Notes: generated from the letters alone by a model not told the origin. A stretch of DNA of 64,000 nt from Candidatus Aminicenantota bacterium (GCA_026393975.1 JAPKZD010000022.1:56763-120762); one strand, 5' to 3'; positions 24,601-33,492 are shown, counted from the stretch's first letter. A program made the numbers and translations.

Positions 24601-26577
24601 TTACTTCGCCCCGAGTGCTTGGCGGATGCGGCCGGCGGCGAGCTTGGCCTCTTCGGCGAGAGCGGCGTCGGATTGGAGCGACTCGGCCGTCTTCAGCGCC
24701 GTGACGCAAGGGAAGCGGACGAGCATCGCCAGGACGAGCTTTTTTTCCTCCGAACGCGGAGATAGGGATAGGATCTTGAGAAGATCGGCGGCGGCCCCCT
24801 CGGGCCCTCGATACGGCTCGAGGCCGACCATGCGGATGAAGGCGCGGATGGCCAGGACGCGGTGGCTGAGGACGAGCGAGGTCCGGGCGACCTCGTAGAC
24901 GTCGTCCCGAGCAGCCGGGGTCGGCCAATCGACGAGGCCGCGGACAGCCGCGTCGACCACGGTCTCGTCCGGGTCCGCGAGGGCGGCCCGGATCTGGGCC
25001 AGGCTGGTGTCGTCGCCGATCTTGCCCAGGACGCGGAGGAGGTCCGCCTTTTTCTTAGGGTCTTTTTCCGAGGCCAGGAGGTCCTTGACGGCCCCGGCGC
25101 GGCTGAGTTCCCTCGGGTTGGTGCGAGCGACCGCGGCGACGGTGTCCCGCATCGACTCACGGGCGGTTTCGTCTTCGAGGCCGAGAAGCAGGCCGAGGAG
25201 GTCGGGAATGTCCGCCGTCCCGGCGATATCGCGGAGCGCGGCCGCCGCCTTGGCCTTGAGCATAGGCGAAGCGGACTTGACCATGTCCATGAGCGCGGGC
25301 TTGGCGCCGGTGATGCGGCGCTCGCCCGCCGCCTGGACGAGCTCGGCCTTGACCGCGTCGTCGGACGTCTTGGGGATATAGGCCAGGATCGCGGCGTCGA
25401 CCTCGGCGCCCTTGAGCCGGGCCAGCGTCTCCCGCGCGGCGTCCTGCTCGGCGCCGGACGCCCTGGCGGCCTTGGTCGACAGGAACGCGACCGACTTCGC
25501 GTCGCCGGCCTTGCCGATGGACCGGAGCGCGGCCAGTCTCACGTCGAGTGACGCATTTTCCGCGGCCGAGAGGAGGTAAGGGCCGACGACGTCGGCGGGA
25601 TAGCCGGCGAAGACAGCCATGAGCTGGACCCGGGCCTCGACGGGAAGCCGATCGAAAGAATCGGCCACCTTCCCGATCTCCCCCGGCCCGAAATTCGCCG
25701 GGACCATGGCGATCGCCGGGGCGAAGAGGACGGCGTCCTTGCCGGCGAGAGCTTTCAAGATGAGGTCTTTCCCGCCGCCTCCGCCCGCCGCTTCGATCCT
25801 CCCCTTGAACGCGGCCTGCCGCATGACCGGGGGAAGATCCGCGGCGAAGAGCTTGTCGTAAATGGCCGCCGCCCCCGGGTCATTTTCGGCCGCGAGGAGA
25901 AGGGCTGATGCCGCTTCGAGCTTGAGCGGTGGGCCGGCCTTGCCGAGCGTCGCAACGAGCGCGCGGACGGCTTCGGGGCCGCCGACCTTGCCCAGGGCCT
26001 TGACGGCGTCCGCGGCCGACGAGAGGTCCTTGCCGCCGGCCAGACGCTCGAGCGCCGGGACCGCCGCGGCCGACTTTCGCTCCCCGAGCGAGAAGACGAT
26101 ACCCCGCCGGACGTCGCCCTGGGATTTGTCCAACGCGGAGATGAGCGCCTGGTCGGCCTCGTTGCCCGGGATCCTCTCGAGAGCGAAGCGGGCCGCGTCC
26201 GTCGTCTCCGGCTTGAGGACGAGCGCCGCGAGAGCGGGCACCGAATCCGGGCCGCCGATGAGCCGCAGCGCCCGGCAGGCCGCCATCAGCCCGCCCGGCG
26301 CGGGCGAGCCCTGGATGAAGCGGAGCAACCCGGCCGCGGTTTCCCGGCGGGCCTGAGGGTCGTCCTTATGCGAGAAGACATAGGCCCGGAGCCGCGTCAG
26401 CGCCCCGACGCCTTGGGCGAAGTCGTAAGACTGGAGGTCTTTGAGGATGGTCTCGAGCGATTCGGAGGGCGCCCCGGCCGTCGCCGTCTGCGGGCCGGCC
26501 GCGGCGGCGGCCGCGATCCCCAGAAACGCGAAAAGGAGGAGGGCCGAGAACGCGATCTGTTTCTTTCTCTTTATCAT
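24601..26577 (-). CDS. Secreted HEAT-repeat protein
   Basis: About 658 residues from an ATG at 26577 with AAGGAGG upstream. Signal peptide MIKRKKQIAFSALLLFAFLG...AAG. The rest is a solenoid of helical HEAT/PBS-lyase-type repeats of about 30 residues, with recurrent patterns such as LRLIGGPDSVPALAALV, AVKALGKVGGPEAVRALVA, LRSIGKAGDAKSVAFLST and LRVLGKIGDDTSLAQIRA. No catalytic motif is seen. Such proteins act as binding scaffolds and often accompany exported Gfo/Idh and ThuA proteins in glycan loci. It is the fourth gene of the sugar operon, between two oxidoreductases, with spacings of 11 and 16 bases. Ligand unknown. Confidence 0.82.
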   Translation of the reverse strand: MIKRKKQIAFSALLLFAFLGIAAAAAAGPQTATAGAPSESLETILKDLQSYDFAQGVGALTRLRAYVFSHKDDPQARRETAAGLLRFIQGSPAPGGLMAACRALRLIGGPDSVPALAALVLKPETTDAARFALERIPGNEADQALISALDKSQGDVRRGIVFSLGERKSAAAVPALERLAGGKDLSSAADAVKALGKVGGPEAVRALVATLGKAGPPLKLEAASALLLAAENDPGAAAIYDKLFAADLPPVMRQAAFKGRIEAAGGGGGKDLILKALAGKDAVLFAPAIAMVPANFGPGEIGKVADSFDRLPVEARVQLMAVFAGYPADVVGPYLLSAAENASLDVRLAALRSIGKAGDAKSVAFLSTKAARASGAEQDAARETLARLKGAEVDAAILAYIPKTSDDAVKAELVQAAGERRITGAKPALMDMVKSASPMLKAKAAAALRDIAGTADIPDLLGLLLGLEDETARESMRDTVAAVARTNPRELSRAGAVKDLLASEKDPKKKADLLRVLGKIGDDTSLAQIRAALADPDETVVDAAVRGLVDWPTPAARDDVYEVARTSLVLSHRVLAIRAFIRMVGLEPYRGPEGAAADLLKILSLSPRSEEKKLVLAMLVRFPCVTALKTAESLQSDAALAEEAKLAAGRIRQALGAK

Positions 26578-26588
26578 TTTCGGCCTCC

Positions 26589-27923
26589 TTATTCCGGCAG
26601 CTGCCAGGGTTTGCGGTACGAGTGGCCGAGGAGCCGCTCCGCCTCGGGATCGCCGATGATGGTCTCGGTGGCCGGGTCCCATTTTATCTTCCGGCCGATC
26701 TCCATGGCGATGACGCCGAGATGACCGACGCTCGCCGAGCGGTGGGCCGTCTCGGCCGGCGCGATCGTCTTGGACCGGCTGCGGACGCCGTCGAGGAAGT
26801 TCTGGTAATGGTCACGGCTCTTGGTGAGGCGCACCTCTCCGGGCCCGATGACCTCACGCTTCAGGCTCGCGGGCTCGGCCTCGAACTGGCCGCGGTCGAC
26901 CCAGATCCAGCCGTGCTCGCCGATCCATTTGGTGCCGCTCCAGATCTCGTCGTGGCCGCCGGCCAGGACCATGGGTGTCCCGTCGGCGTACTTGGCCTTG
27001 ACGTAGTAACGGGTCGGGCTGTTGTAGATGCCCGACGTCGGGAACTCGCCGGTCGCTTCGATCTCGACGGGGCCGGTCTCGTCCCAACCCATGCCCCAAT
27101 GGGCGATGTCGAGGTGATGGCCGATCCAGTCCATGTACTGGCCGCCGCCGAAGTCCATGTTCCAGCGCCAGTTCATATGGACGCGGGCTTTACAGTAAGG
27201 CCACCAGGGCGCGGGTCCGACCCAGAATTTGTAGTCGAGGTTCGCCGGCGGGGCGACGAGCGCCTCCTGGCCGAAGGTCCCGGCGAAGTCGTAGTGCCCC
27301 GAGGGGAGTCCGACCTCGATCCTCTCGATCTTGCCGATGCGGCCGTTGCGGACGAGCTCCGAGGCTAGGTGGAAGTTCTCGACGGAGCGCTGCCAAGAAC
27401 CGGTCTGCCAGACGCGGCCGTAGCGCTCGACGGCGTCGCAGAGGGCCCGGCCCTCGCGCAGATTGTGGGTCAGCGGTTTCTCGCCGTAGACGTCGAGGCC
27501 GGACCGGAGCGCGGAGATAGCCAGGATGGCGTGCCAATGGTCGGGGACGGCGATGGAGACGGCATCGAGGTCCTTACGCAGGAAGAGCTCGCGGAAGTCG
27601 TGATAGGTTACGCAGGATCTATTGCCGTACTTCTTGTTGACCATGTCCCGGGCCATGGCCAGCGGCTCGGTATCGAGGTCGCAGACGGCGACCCACTGGA
27701 CCTCGGACTTCTCGAGGAAGCTCGACATATTGCCCGGTCCCATCATGCCGAAGCCGATACCGGCCATGACGATCCGGTTCGACGGCGCGATGGCGCCGTC
27801 CTTCCCCAGGGCCGCGGCCTTGATGATCGTCGGGAATCCCGTGACGGCGGCCCCGCCGGCGACAGCGACTGTCTTGAGGAAATGCCTCCGGTTCATTTTC
27901 TTATTCCCGTTTTTTTCCCTCAT
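26589..27923 (-). CDS. Tat-exported Gfo/Idh/MocA family oxidoreductase
   Basis: 444 residues. Twin-arginine signal MNRRHFLKTVAVAGGAAV; GGAGGAAG lies just before the first ATG, which adds nine residues ahead of MNRRH. Cofactor motif MAGIGFGMMGPGN is a loose form of GxGxxG; catalytic lysine in VYGEKPLTHNLREG. The middle has WWPYCKARVHMNWRWNMDFGGGQYMDWIGHHLDIAHW, with the expected active-site histidines. This segment is characteristic of the large family of secreted Gfo/Idh proteins in Planctomycetes, Bacteroidetes and Acidobacteria-like genomes. Third gene of the sugar operon, 28 bases after a second exported paralogue. Substrate unknown; a periplasmic glycoside or sugar is expected. Confidence 0.88.
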   Translation of the reverse strand: MREKNGNKKMNRRHFLKTVAVAGGAAVTGFPTIIKAAALGKDGAIAPSNRIVMAGIGFGMMGPGNMSSFLEKSEVQWVAVCDLDTEPLAMARDMVNKKYGNRSCVTYHDFRELFLRKDLDAVSIAVPDHWHAILAISALRSGLDVYGEKPLTHNLREGRALCDAVERYGRVWQTGSWQRSVENFHLASELVRNGRIGKIERIEVGLPSGHYDFAGTFGQEALVAPPANLDYKFWVGPAPWWPYCKARVHMNWRWNMDFGGGQYMDWIGHHLDIAHWGMGWDETGPVEIEATGEFPTSGIYNSPTRYYVKAKYADGTPMVLAGGHDEIWSGTKWIGEHGWIWVDRGQFEAEPASLKREVIGPGEVRLTKSRDHYQNFLDGVRSRSKTIAPAETAHRSASVGHLGVIAMEIGRKIKWDPATETIIGDPEAERLLGHSYRKPWQLPE

Positions 27924-27951
27924 AGGACTTCCTCCGTTTTGCCGTGGTGCT

Positions 27952-29244
27952 TCAGACGAGCGGCGTTTTCCCCGGGACGGCGACGGGCTCGACCGGAAGC
28001 GGTCCGAACTCGATTTTCGCCGGCGTCAGGTCGAGCTTGGAGGCGTTCATGGCCCAATCCCAAGAGATCGCCCGGCCGGTGTAAGCGCTCATCCGGCCCA
28101 TGATGGCGCAGAGGGTGCTTTCGGCGACGCGTTTGCCTTCGTTGAGCGGCTTCCCGGCGCGGATGCCGGCAATGAGGTCGGTGTGCTCTTGGACGTAGGG
28201 ATTGATTTCGTCGCCTTCGAACTTCCAGGCGTTCGGCCCGGAGATCTCGCCGTAGCCCATGGCCGAGCCCTTCGTGCCGACGATCTTTTCCTCGACGCGG
28301 TCGGCGCAGCCCGGGGTCTGGCGGCACATGCTCATGACGCGGGCGCCGTTCGGGTACTCGAACTCGACGGCGAAGTGGTCGAAGATGTTGCCGTATTCGG
28401 GCGCGGTCCGGACCTGGCGGCCGCCCATGCCCATGACCTTGACCGGCGTCGCGCCGAAGGCCCAGTTCATGACGTCGATATTGTGGACGTGCTGTTCGAC
28501 GATGTGGTCGCCCGAAAGCCAGGTGAAGTAGAGCCAGTTCCGGCACTGCCATTCCATGTCGGTCATCTGCGGCGTCTGCTTGACGACCCAGAGCTCGCCC
28601 TGGTTCCAGTAGCACTGGCCGCCGACGACTTCGCCGATGGCCCCGCCGTGGATCCGTTTCATGAGTTCGAGGTAGCGGGCCTGGTGGCGGCGCTGGGTGC
28701 CGGCGACGATGGCCAGGCCCTTCTGGCGGGCCAGCTCCGAGCTGGCGATGACCGAGCGGATCCCGACCGGGTCGACGGCCACCGGCTTTTCCGTGAAGAC
28801 GTGCTTGCCCGCTTCGACGGCCGCCTTGAGGTGCAGGGGCCGGAAGCCGGGCGGCGCGGCGGTGACGATGAGGTCGACCTCGGGCAGAGCGCAGACTTTC
28901 TTGTAGGCGTCGAAACCCGTGAAGCACTTGTCGGGCGTGACCTTGACCTTGTCCGCGTGTTTTTCCTTGAGCCGGGCGAGCGAGCTCTGGACGCGGTCAG
29001 CGAAGAGGTCGGCCAGGGCCACGACCTCGACGCCGGGCGCGGCGTCCATGCAGTCGATGGCCGCGCCCGTGCCCCGGCCGCCGCAGGCGACGACGCCGAC
29101 GCGGACGGTGTCGGCGCCGGCGGCGAAGAGGCCTCCGGAGCCCGAAACGGCCGCCGCGAGAGAGGCCATGGAGGCGACCGACGTCGTCTTGATGAAATCT
29201 CGTCTGGTCATGCCGAAGATGGTGTCTTTTTTTTCGTTGGTCAT
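27952..29244 (-). CDS. Tat-exported Gfo/Idh/MocA family oxidoreductase
   Basis: About 430 residues. The start is placed at 29244 (MTNEKKD) because GGAGAG lies a few bases upstream; an ATG 18 bases earlier would put that ribosome site inside the gene. Twin-arginine signal: MTRRDFIKTTSVASMASLAAAV. Cofactor motif VGVVACGGRGTG; catalytic lysine in VFTEKPVAVDPVG. Conserved segments include AGTQRRHQARYLELMKRI, GGQCYWNQGELW and SGDHIVEQHVHNIDVMNW. Second gene of the sugar operon. With the paralogue at 26589-27923 it gives two exported oxidoreductases in tandem, an arrangement expected when one enzyme oxidises a hydroxyl and another reduces or epimerises the keto product; that pairing is inference. 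Confidence 0.88.
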   Translation of the reverse strand: MTNEKKDTIFGMTRRDFIKTTSVASMASLAAAVSGSGGLFAAGADTVRVGVVACGGRGTGAAIDCMDAAPGVEVVALADLFADRVQSSLARLKEKHADKVKVTPDKCFTGFDAYKKVCALPEVDLIVTAAPPGFRPLHLKAAVEAGKHVFTEKPVAVDPVGIRSVIASSELARQKGLAIVAGTQRRHQARYLELMKRIHGGAIGEVVGGQCYWNQGELWVVKQTPQMTDMEWQCRNWLYFTWLSGDHIVEQHVHNIDVMNWAFGATPVKVMGMGGRQVRTAPEYGNIFDHFAVEFEYPNGARVMSMCRQTPGCADRVEEKIVGTKGSAMGYGEISGPNAWKFEGDEINPYVQEHTDLIAGIRAGKPLNEGKRVAESTLCAIMGRMSAYTGRAISWDWAMNASKLDLTPAKIEFGPLPVEPVAVPGKTPLV

Positions 29245-29263
29245 GTTCTCTCCTTTTTTCAAT

Positions 29264-30202
29264 TTAGAAGGCGTCGGCGGCGCGGTAGGCCTCGATGAGG
29301 GCCTTTTCGCCCTCGAGGCCGGCCTTGCTCTTGCCGTGCTCGAGGCAGAGCACGTCCTGGTAGCCCTTGCCGTAGATGTGCTTGAAAATATTCCGGTAGT
29401 TCATCTCGCCCGTGCCCGGCTCCTTCCGTCCCGGCGAGTCGCCGACGTGGAAGGCCGCGATCTCGTCCCAGCAGGCGTCGATGTTGGGGATGATGTTGCC
29501 CTCGGTGATCTGCTGGTGGTACATGTCGTCGAGGATCTTGACGGACGGGCTCCCGACGGCGCGGCAGATCTGGTAGGCCTGGGCCATCTTGGTCAGGAAG
29601 AGGCCGGGGTGGTCCTTCGGATTGAGGGGTTCGAGGACGATGATCAAGCCCGACGGCTCGCACAGCCCGGCGAATCGCTTGAGGTTCTCGACGACGTTGG
29701 CCGTCTGGTAGTCCCAGTCGAGGCTCTCGTCGAAGCGGCCGGGGACGGCGAGGGCCCACTTGCAGCCGGTCCTCCGGCCCGTTTCGACGGCTGTCTTGAA
29801 CCGTCCGGCGAGCATGTCGAGGACGGCCGCGTCCCGGGCGACGAAGGATTTGACCTTGAAGTCGGCGTAGACGACGAACGGGCCGATCGTCAGGCCGAGT
29901 CGGGTGGATTCCCTGGCCAGAGCCTCCTGCTCGGCGGGAGCCCGGCCCATCAGGCCGTTGTCGAACCAGGCTTTGAAGCCCTGATCGGCAATGAACTTGA
30001 GCTGGTCGGCGGGAGCTTTCCCGGCGTGGGCCTCGAACATCCCCAAGTCCGGGGCGTACTTGAGCTTGAAGCCGCCGCCGGCGGCCGCCGCGGACTTGGC
30101 CTGGCCGGACACGCCGAGCGGTGACAGGGATGCGGCCGCCGCCCCGAGAACCGCGGTCTTGAGGAAACCCCTCCGAGTCGAGCGGTTGTCTCGATTTCCC
30201 AT
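29264..30202 (-). CDS. Tat-exported hydroxypyruvate-isomerase-like TIM-barrel protein
   Basis: 312 residues. Twin-arginine signal: STRRGFLKTAVLGAAAASL. The body is an AP_endonuc_2/Hyi-like barrel: KLKYAPDLGMFEAHAGK at the first strand, LIIVLEPLNPKDHPG with the metal glutamate, VKILDDMYHQQITEGNI with the metal aspartate and histidine, FHVGDSPGRKEPGTGEMNYR (the Hyi-family GR..P..GE.N motif) and VLCLEHG. All metal ligands seem intact. The substrate is probably a keto-sugar rather than hydroxypyruvate, given its exported location and the oxidoreductases that follow. First gene of the six-gene operon; promoter at 30345-30373 with a leader of about 135 bases. Confidence 0.85.
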   Translation of the reverse strand: MGNRDNRSTRRGFLKTAVLGAAAASLSPLGVSGQAKSAAAAGGGFKLKYAPDLGMFEAHAGKAPADQLKFIADQGFKAWFDNGLMGRAPAEQEALARESTRLGLTIGPFVVYADFKVKSFVARDAAVLDMLAGRFKTAVETGRRTGCKWALAVPGRFDESLDWDYQTANVVENLKRFAGLCEPSGLIIVLEPLNPKDHPGLFLTKMAQAYQICRAVGSPSVKILDDMYHQQITEGNIIPNIDACWDEIAAFHVGDSPGRKEPGTGEMNYRNIFKHIYGKGYQDVLCLEHGKSKAGLEGEKALIEAYRAADAF

Positions 30203-30249
30203 GGATACCCTCCTTGCTTACCCGAATTCCGGGGCGGCGAAAGGACGGA

Positions 30250-30317
30250 CTCCGAGAACGGGATCAGGCAAGAAGAGAGCGACAAGCCCGGGACAGGATG
30301 GAAAGGGGTTCTCGGAG
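30250..30317 (-). repeat. Inverted repeat in the leader of the sugar operon
   Basis: CTCCGAGAAC (30250-30259) and GTTCTCGGAG (30308-30317) form a perfect 10-bp inverted repeat with a 48-base spacer, wholly inside the predicted 5' leader of the sugar operon. It could close an mRNA stem-loop or provide two half-sites for a regulator. Confidence 0.5.
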
Positions 30318-30344
30318 GGTTCTTTTTACGCCCACGACACCAAG

Positions 30345-30373
30345 ATTCTATTAAAAGGAGGGGGCTAATTCAA
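30345..30373 (-). promoter_or_regulatory. Promoter of the six-gene sugar operon
   Basis: Minus strand: TTGAAT (30368-30373), 17-base spacer, TAGAAT (30345-30350). It faces the lipocalin promoter, whose -35 starts 24 bases away. Confidence 0.7.
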
Positions 30374-30396
30374 CCGTGATGAAAAAAAGGGGGGAT

Positions 30397-30425
30397 TTGA
30401 CCCGGGCCGGGGCATGGCCTACACT
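30397..30425 (+). promoter_or_regulatory. Promoter of the lipocalin gene
   Basis: TTGACC (30397-30402), 17-base spacer, TACACT (30420-30425). The predicted start near 30432 is followed by GAGAGAGG and the ATG at 30446. Confidence 0.6.
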
Positions 30426-30445
30426 GGAGAGGAGAGAGGCCGCGC

Positions 30446-30976
30446 ATGAAACCATGGATAGTGATTCTTTTTATGATCGTCGCCGCGGGCGCGGCCGCGA
30501 AGGCCCGGGCCGGGACAAAGCCCCTCGAGGTCGTCCCCTCCGTCGACGTCCGGAGATACCTCGGCACGTGGTACGAGATCGCGACCATCCCCCAGCGCTT
30601 CCAGAAGGGCTGCGTCGGCGTCACGGCCCATTACTCGCTCCGCGAAGATGGGGATATCGATGTTATCAACACCTGCCGCAAAGAGACGCTCGACGGGAAG
30701 GAGCGCTCGGCCCGCGGCAAGGCTTGGATCGTGGATAAGACAACCAACGCCAAACTCAAGGTCCGCTTCTTCTGGCCTTTCTCCGGCGCCTACTGGATCA
30801 TCGAGCTCGACAAGGACTACCAGTGGGCCGTCGTCGGCCATCCCAACCGGAGCTACCTCTGGATCCTCAGCCGGACGCCACATATGGACGGGGCTGTCTA
30901 CGAGGAGCTCATCCGCCGGATCGCGGCCAAAGGCTACGACCTGAGCAAGATCAAAAAGACCCTCCAGCCCTCATGA
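30446..30976 (+). CDS. Bacterial lipocalin (Blc-like)
   Basis: 176 residues. Sec signal peptide (MKPWIVILFMIVAAGAAAKARA), without the lipobox cysteine of E. coli Blc, so probably soluble in the periplasm. The lipocalin signature is clear: YLGTWYEIATIPQRFQKGC (G-x-W motif), then VTAHYSLREDGDIDVINTC, then WAVVGHPNRSYLWILSRTP near the end. Length is typical. Blc-type proteins bind lysophospholipids or fatty acids and help maintain the envelope. It stands alone behind its own promoter, divergent from the sugar operon. Confidence 0.9.
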   Translation: MKPWIVILFMIVAAGAAAKARAGTKPLEVVPSVDVRRYLGTWYEIATIPQRFQKGCVGVTAHYSLREDGDIDVINTCRKETLDGKERSARGKAWIVDKTTNAKLKVRFFWPFSGAYWIIELDKDYQWAVVGHPNRSYLWILSRTPHMDGAVYEELIRRIAAKGYDLSKIKKTLQPS

Positions 30977-31001
30977 AATCTTACTAAAATAGTAGGAAAT
31001 A

Positions 31002-31023
31002 GGACAGGGACCGTCCCCCTTTT
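31002..31023 (+). terminator. Possible terminator after the lipocalin gene
   Basis: A short GGAC/GTCC hairpin (31002-31005 with 31013-31016, loop of seven) is followed by CCCTTTT. The stem is only four pairs, so support is weak; the GGGAC-GTCCC motif recurs in the better hairpin at 37541-37569. Confidence 0.3.
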
Positions 31024-31124
31024 CGGACATCCGCCGGTTCCCGTTCCAGGTCCCTAACCCGTCCCCTCCCCCCGTGTACCTTGGCATGAAACTTGCACTT
31101 CTCCTATACAGAAAGGAGAATTCG

Positions 31125-31703
31125 ATGAAACTCATCAGACTGGCGTTGATCGCTCTCGTCATCTCGGCGACGGCCTATCCGCAGACGGCGGACCTGGGCA
31201 TGGGCGCGTTTTCCAACGAAAAAGGCGCCATCCTCGTGGCCGTCGACGCCGCCCTCGTCAACCAGGAGATCCATAGCCCTTACGTCATGTTCGTCGTTTT
31301 CCTGGCCGCCAAGGACAAGGGCCAGTCCATCAGCGTCGCGGCGAAGGACGTGGTCATGGTTTACAAGGGGCAGGAATATCGTATGCCCTCGCTGAAAGAC
31401 CTCCGGGACAGCTACCAGGGCGAGATCCGGGACGTCGATTTTTACCGGCACCTGGGCAAGGAGGGCATCATCGCCTCTTGGGCCAGGCTCTATGAGTTTC
31501 CGGAGAAGGCGAATTTCTTCCCTCCGCTCACGCTCACGTCGACGCTCTCGGTGGATGAGGGGCACATGGCCGCGTTCAATGGATTCCTGACGCCCATGTA
31601 CTTCAAGAATCCCGGCTTCGCCAAGGGGGACAAGCTGACGATCAAGGTCCGGGACACGAAAAACCCACAGCTCGCCGGAGAGTGCGAGGTCGTCCTCAAC
31701 TGA
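31125..31703 (+). CDS. Hypothetical secreted protein
   Basis: 192 residues from the ATG at 31125, chosen because AAAGGAG lies seven bases upstream and a signal peptide starts there (MKLIRLALIALVISATAYPQ). The mature part is about 170 residues, probably mostly beta: GAILVAVDAALVNQEIHSPYVMF, ISVAAKDVVMVYKGQEYRMP, then LGKEGIIASWARLYEFPEKA, and a final LTIKVRDTKNPQLAGECEVVLN. One cysteine remains after cleavage, near the C-terminus. I do not recognise the family. It converges with the fucosidase gene, 15 bases away, and appears to be transcribed alone. Confidence 0.75.
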   Translation: MKLIRLALIALVISATAYPQTADLGMGAFSNEKGAILVAVDAALVNQEIHSPYVMFVVFLAAKDKGQSISVAAKDVVMVYKGQEYRMPSLKDLRDSYQGEIRDVDFYRHLGKEGIIASWARLYEFPEKANFFPPLTLTSTLSVDEGHMAAFNGFLTPMYFKNPGFAKGDKLTIKVRDTKNPQLAGECEVVLN

Positions 31704-31718
31704 CGGCTGGAGGCTATT

Positions 31719-33458
31719 TCACTTCGCCGGGACGAGGGTGACTTTTTCCAGGTTCATGGCGTGGTTGTTGACGACGGACGTGATCCTGACCCGGAGCTTG
31801 TGCGCACCCGCCCTGAGAGTGACCTTGCCCACGGGAAACGTCTTGGGGAAATAGACGCTCGGCGACGATTCCGTCTGGGCGGCGATTTTCTGTCCGTCCA
31901 CCTCGACCTCATACGCGGCCTTGCCGCCCCACATGCTGGCGTAGGAGGCCAGGATTTCGAAGGCCCCGGCTTTGTCCGTCGTGAAAGCCCACTCCGGGTA
32001 GTCGTTGACGTTCTGCCAGTTGGTCAGCATCGTTGTCCGGTAGAAATGGTCGATATAGGCGCGCTGGCCCATCTCCGATTGGATGTCGGCGAGATAAACG
32101 GGGAGCTCGATCCGCCCGTCTTTCTCCGGGCTTATCTTGTAGGGTTCGACCATGGGCGGTCCCTGGAGTTCGATGACGACCACCGTCGCGTCGGGGTCGC
32201 GCTCGCGTTCCGGGAGGGTGATGATGACGTCCTTCCCTGCCCGCTTGAATGGCAAAGGCCTCCCCGGGCCCGTTAAAAGATAAGTTTTTTTCACGTCCGT
32301 CTTGAGCCCGGGAAGACGGATCCTGCCGTCCGCGGGCCAGCCCATGACGTGGATGTAGAGCTTGTTGCCCTTGACCGTGCACCGGCCGAAGAAGGGCAGA
32401 CGCTCGAAGACGCTGGCCGTCGTCCCGTAGATCGCTTCGCCGTTCGTCTTCAGCCATTCGCCCATCCGTCTCAGCCGGGCGACGAAGTCGGCCTGGATGC
32501 GGCCGTCGGGCTGGGGCCCGACGTTGAGGAGGAGGTTGCCGCCCTTGCTGACGATCTCGATGAGTTGTCGGATGAGCTGGCTGGCGCTGTGGAACTCGGT
32601 CTCGGTACGGTTGTAGCCCCAGCCGTTCCAGTTCATCGTGTAACAGGCTTCCCACAGGCGGGGTGAACCGTCGGGGTTGCGGACGCCCGTGGCCGGGACG
32701 TAGTTTTCGGGTGTGCCAAAATCGCCGTGGCCGGGCTCGCGCTTGAACAGCCGGTCGTTGATGAGGAGCGTCGGCTTCAAGCCGAGGAGGATTTTTTCGA
32801 TGGCGAAGGCCCGTTGCTCCTCGTTCGAATGCTCCCACTCGCCGTCGAACCAGAGGACGGCCGGGTCGTATTTCGTTACGAGCTCCTTGAGCTGGTTTGT
32901 CGCGAAGTCCATGTAGCGCCCGAAGTCGGCGCCCTTGGAACTCCGGTCGGTCTCCCAGCCGCGGCGCGGCAGGTAGTCGGGGTGGTGCCAATCCATGATC
33001 GAGTAATAGAAGCCGAGCGGCACCCCGGCCTTCTTCATCGAGGATGAGAGCGGACCCAGGATGTCCCGGCCGTACTTGGCCTTCATGATGTCGTAGTCGG
33101 TGTACTGGCTGTCGAAGATCGAGAAGCCATCGTGGTGCTTCGAAGTAATGATGACATATTTCACGCCGGCGTCTTTCGCCAGCGCGGCCCACGCGTCCGG
33201 GTCGAAGTCGATCGGGTTGAAGTTGTCGGCGTAGTACTGGTACTCCTTGAGCGGGATCTGGAGGAGTTGGCGGGCCCACTCCTCGCGGCCGATCATGGAG
33301 TAGACGCCCCAGTGGATGAACAGGCCGAATTTGGCTTCCCGGAACCACTGGAGGCGATCAGGCGTCTGGGACTGGGCCTCCAGGGACGGGACCGTTGAGG
33401 CGAAAAACGTTGAAAATAAAAGAAATGCCGCGAAAAAGGCGATCGTCCGGGTTTTCAT
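31719..33458 (-). CDS. Secreted alpha-L-fucosidase (GH29) with C-terminal binding module
   Basis: About 579 residues from the ATG at 33458, with GGAGGAGAGG upstream and a signal peptide (MKTRTIAFFAAFLLFSTFFA). The GH29 barrel follows: LQWFREAKFGLFIHWGVYS, YVIITSKHHDGFSIFDS, LGFYYSIMDWHHPDY, and the nucleophile aspartate D205 in AVLWFDGEWEH. After the catalytic domain and its beta-sandwich (to about residue 440), the last ~140 residues form a separate jelly-roll-like region (WAFTTDKAGAFEILASYAS, GKVTLRAGAHKLRVRI) resembling CBM6-like or DUF5077-type modules. It releases terminal alpha-L-fucose from glycans outside the cytoplasm. It is downstream of the 776-residue glycosidase-like gene but has its own promoter candidate. 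Confidence 0.93.
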   Translation of the reverse strand: MKTRTIAFFAAFLLFSTFFASTVPSLEAQSQTPDRLQWFREAKFGLFIHWGVYSMIGREEWARQLLQIPLKEYQYYADNFNPIDFDPDAWAALAKDAGVKYVIITSKHHDGFSIFDSQYTDYDIMKAKYGRDILGPLSSSMKKAGVPLGFYYSIMDWHHPDYLPRRGWETDRSSKGADFGRYMDFATNQLKELVTKYDPAVLWFDGEWEHSNEEQRAFAIEKILLGLKPTLLINDRLFKREPGHGDFGTPENYVPATGVRNPDGSPRLWEACYTMNWNGWGYNRTETEFHSASQLIRQLIEIVSKGGNLLLNVGPQPDGRIQADFVARLRRMGEWLKTNGEAIYGTTASVFERLPFFGRCTVKGNKLYIHVMGWPADGRIRLPGLKTDVKKTYLLTGPGRPLPFKRAGKDVIITLPERERDPDATVVVIELQGPPMVEPYKISPEKDGRIELPVYLADIQSEMGQRAYIDHFYRTTMLTNWQNVNDYPEWAFTTDKAGAFEILASYASMWGGKAAYEVEVDGQKIAAQTESSPSVYFPKTFPVGKVTLRAGAHKLRVRITSVVNNHAMNLEKVTLVPAK

Positions 33459-33492
33459 GTTTCGACCTCTCCTCCTCGACGAATATCCCAAG

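Noticed and set aside
30370..30738. Short overlapping frames at the lipocalin gene start
   Set aside because: They are out-of-frame reads through the lipocalin gene, which has a clear signal peptide and GxW motif.
31081..31110. TTGGCA-N18-TATACA upstream of the hypothetical secreted gene
   Set aside because: The predicted start would fall inside the AAAGGAG ribosome site, so it is not a convincing promoter for that gene.
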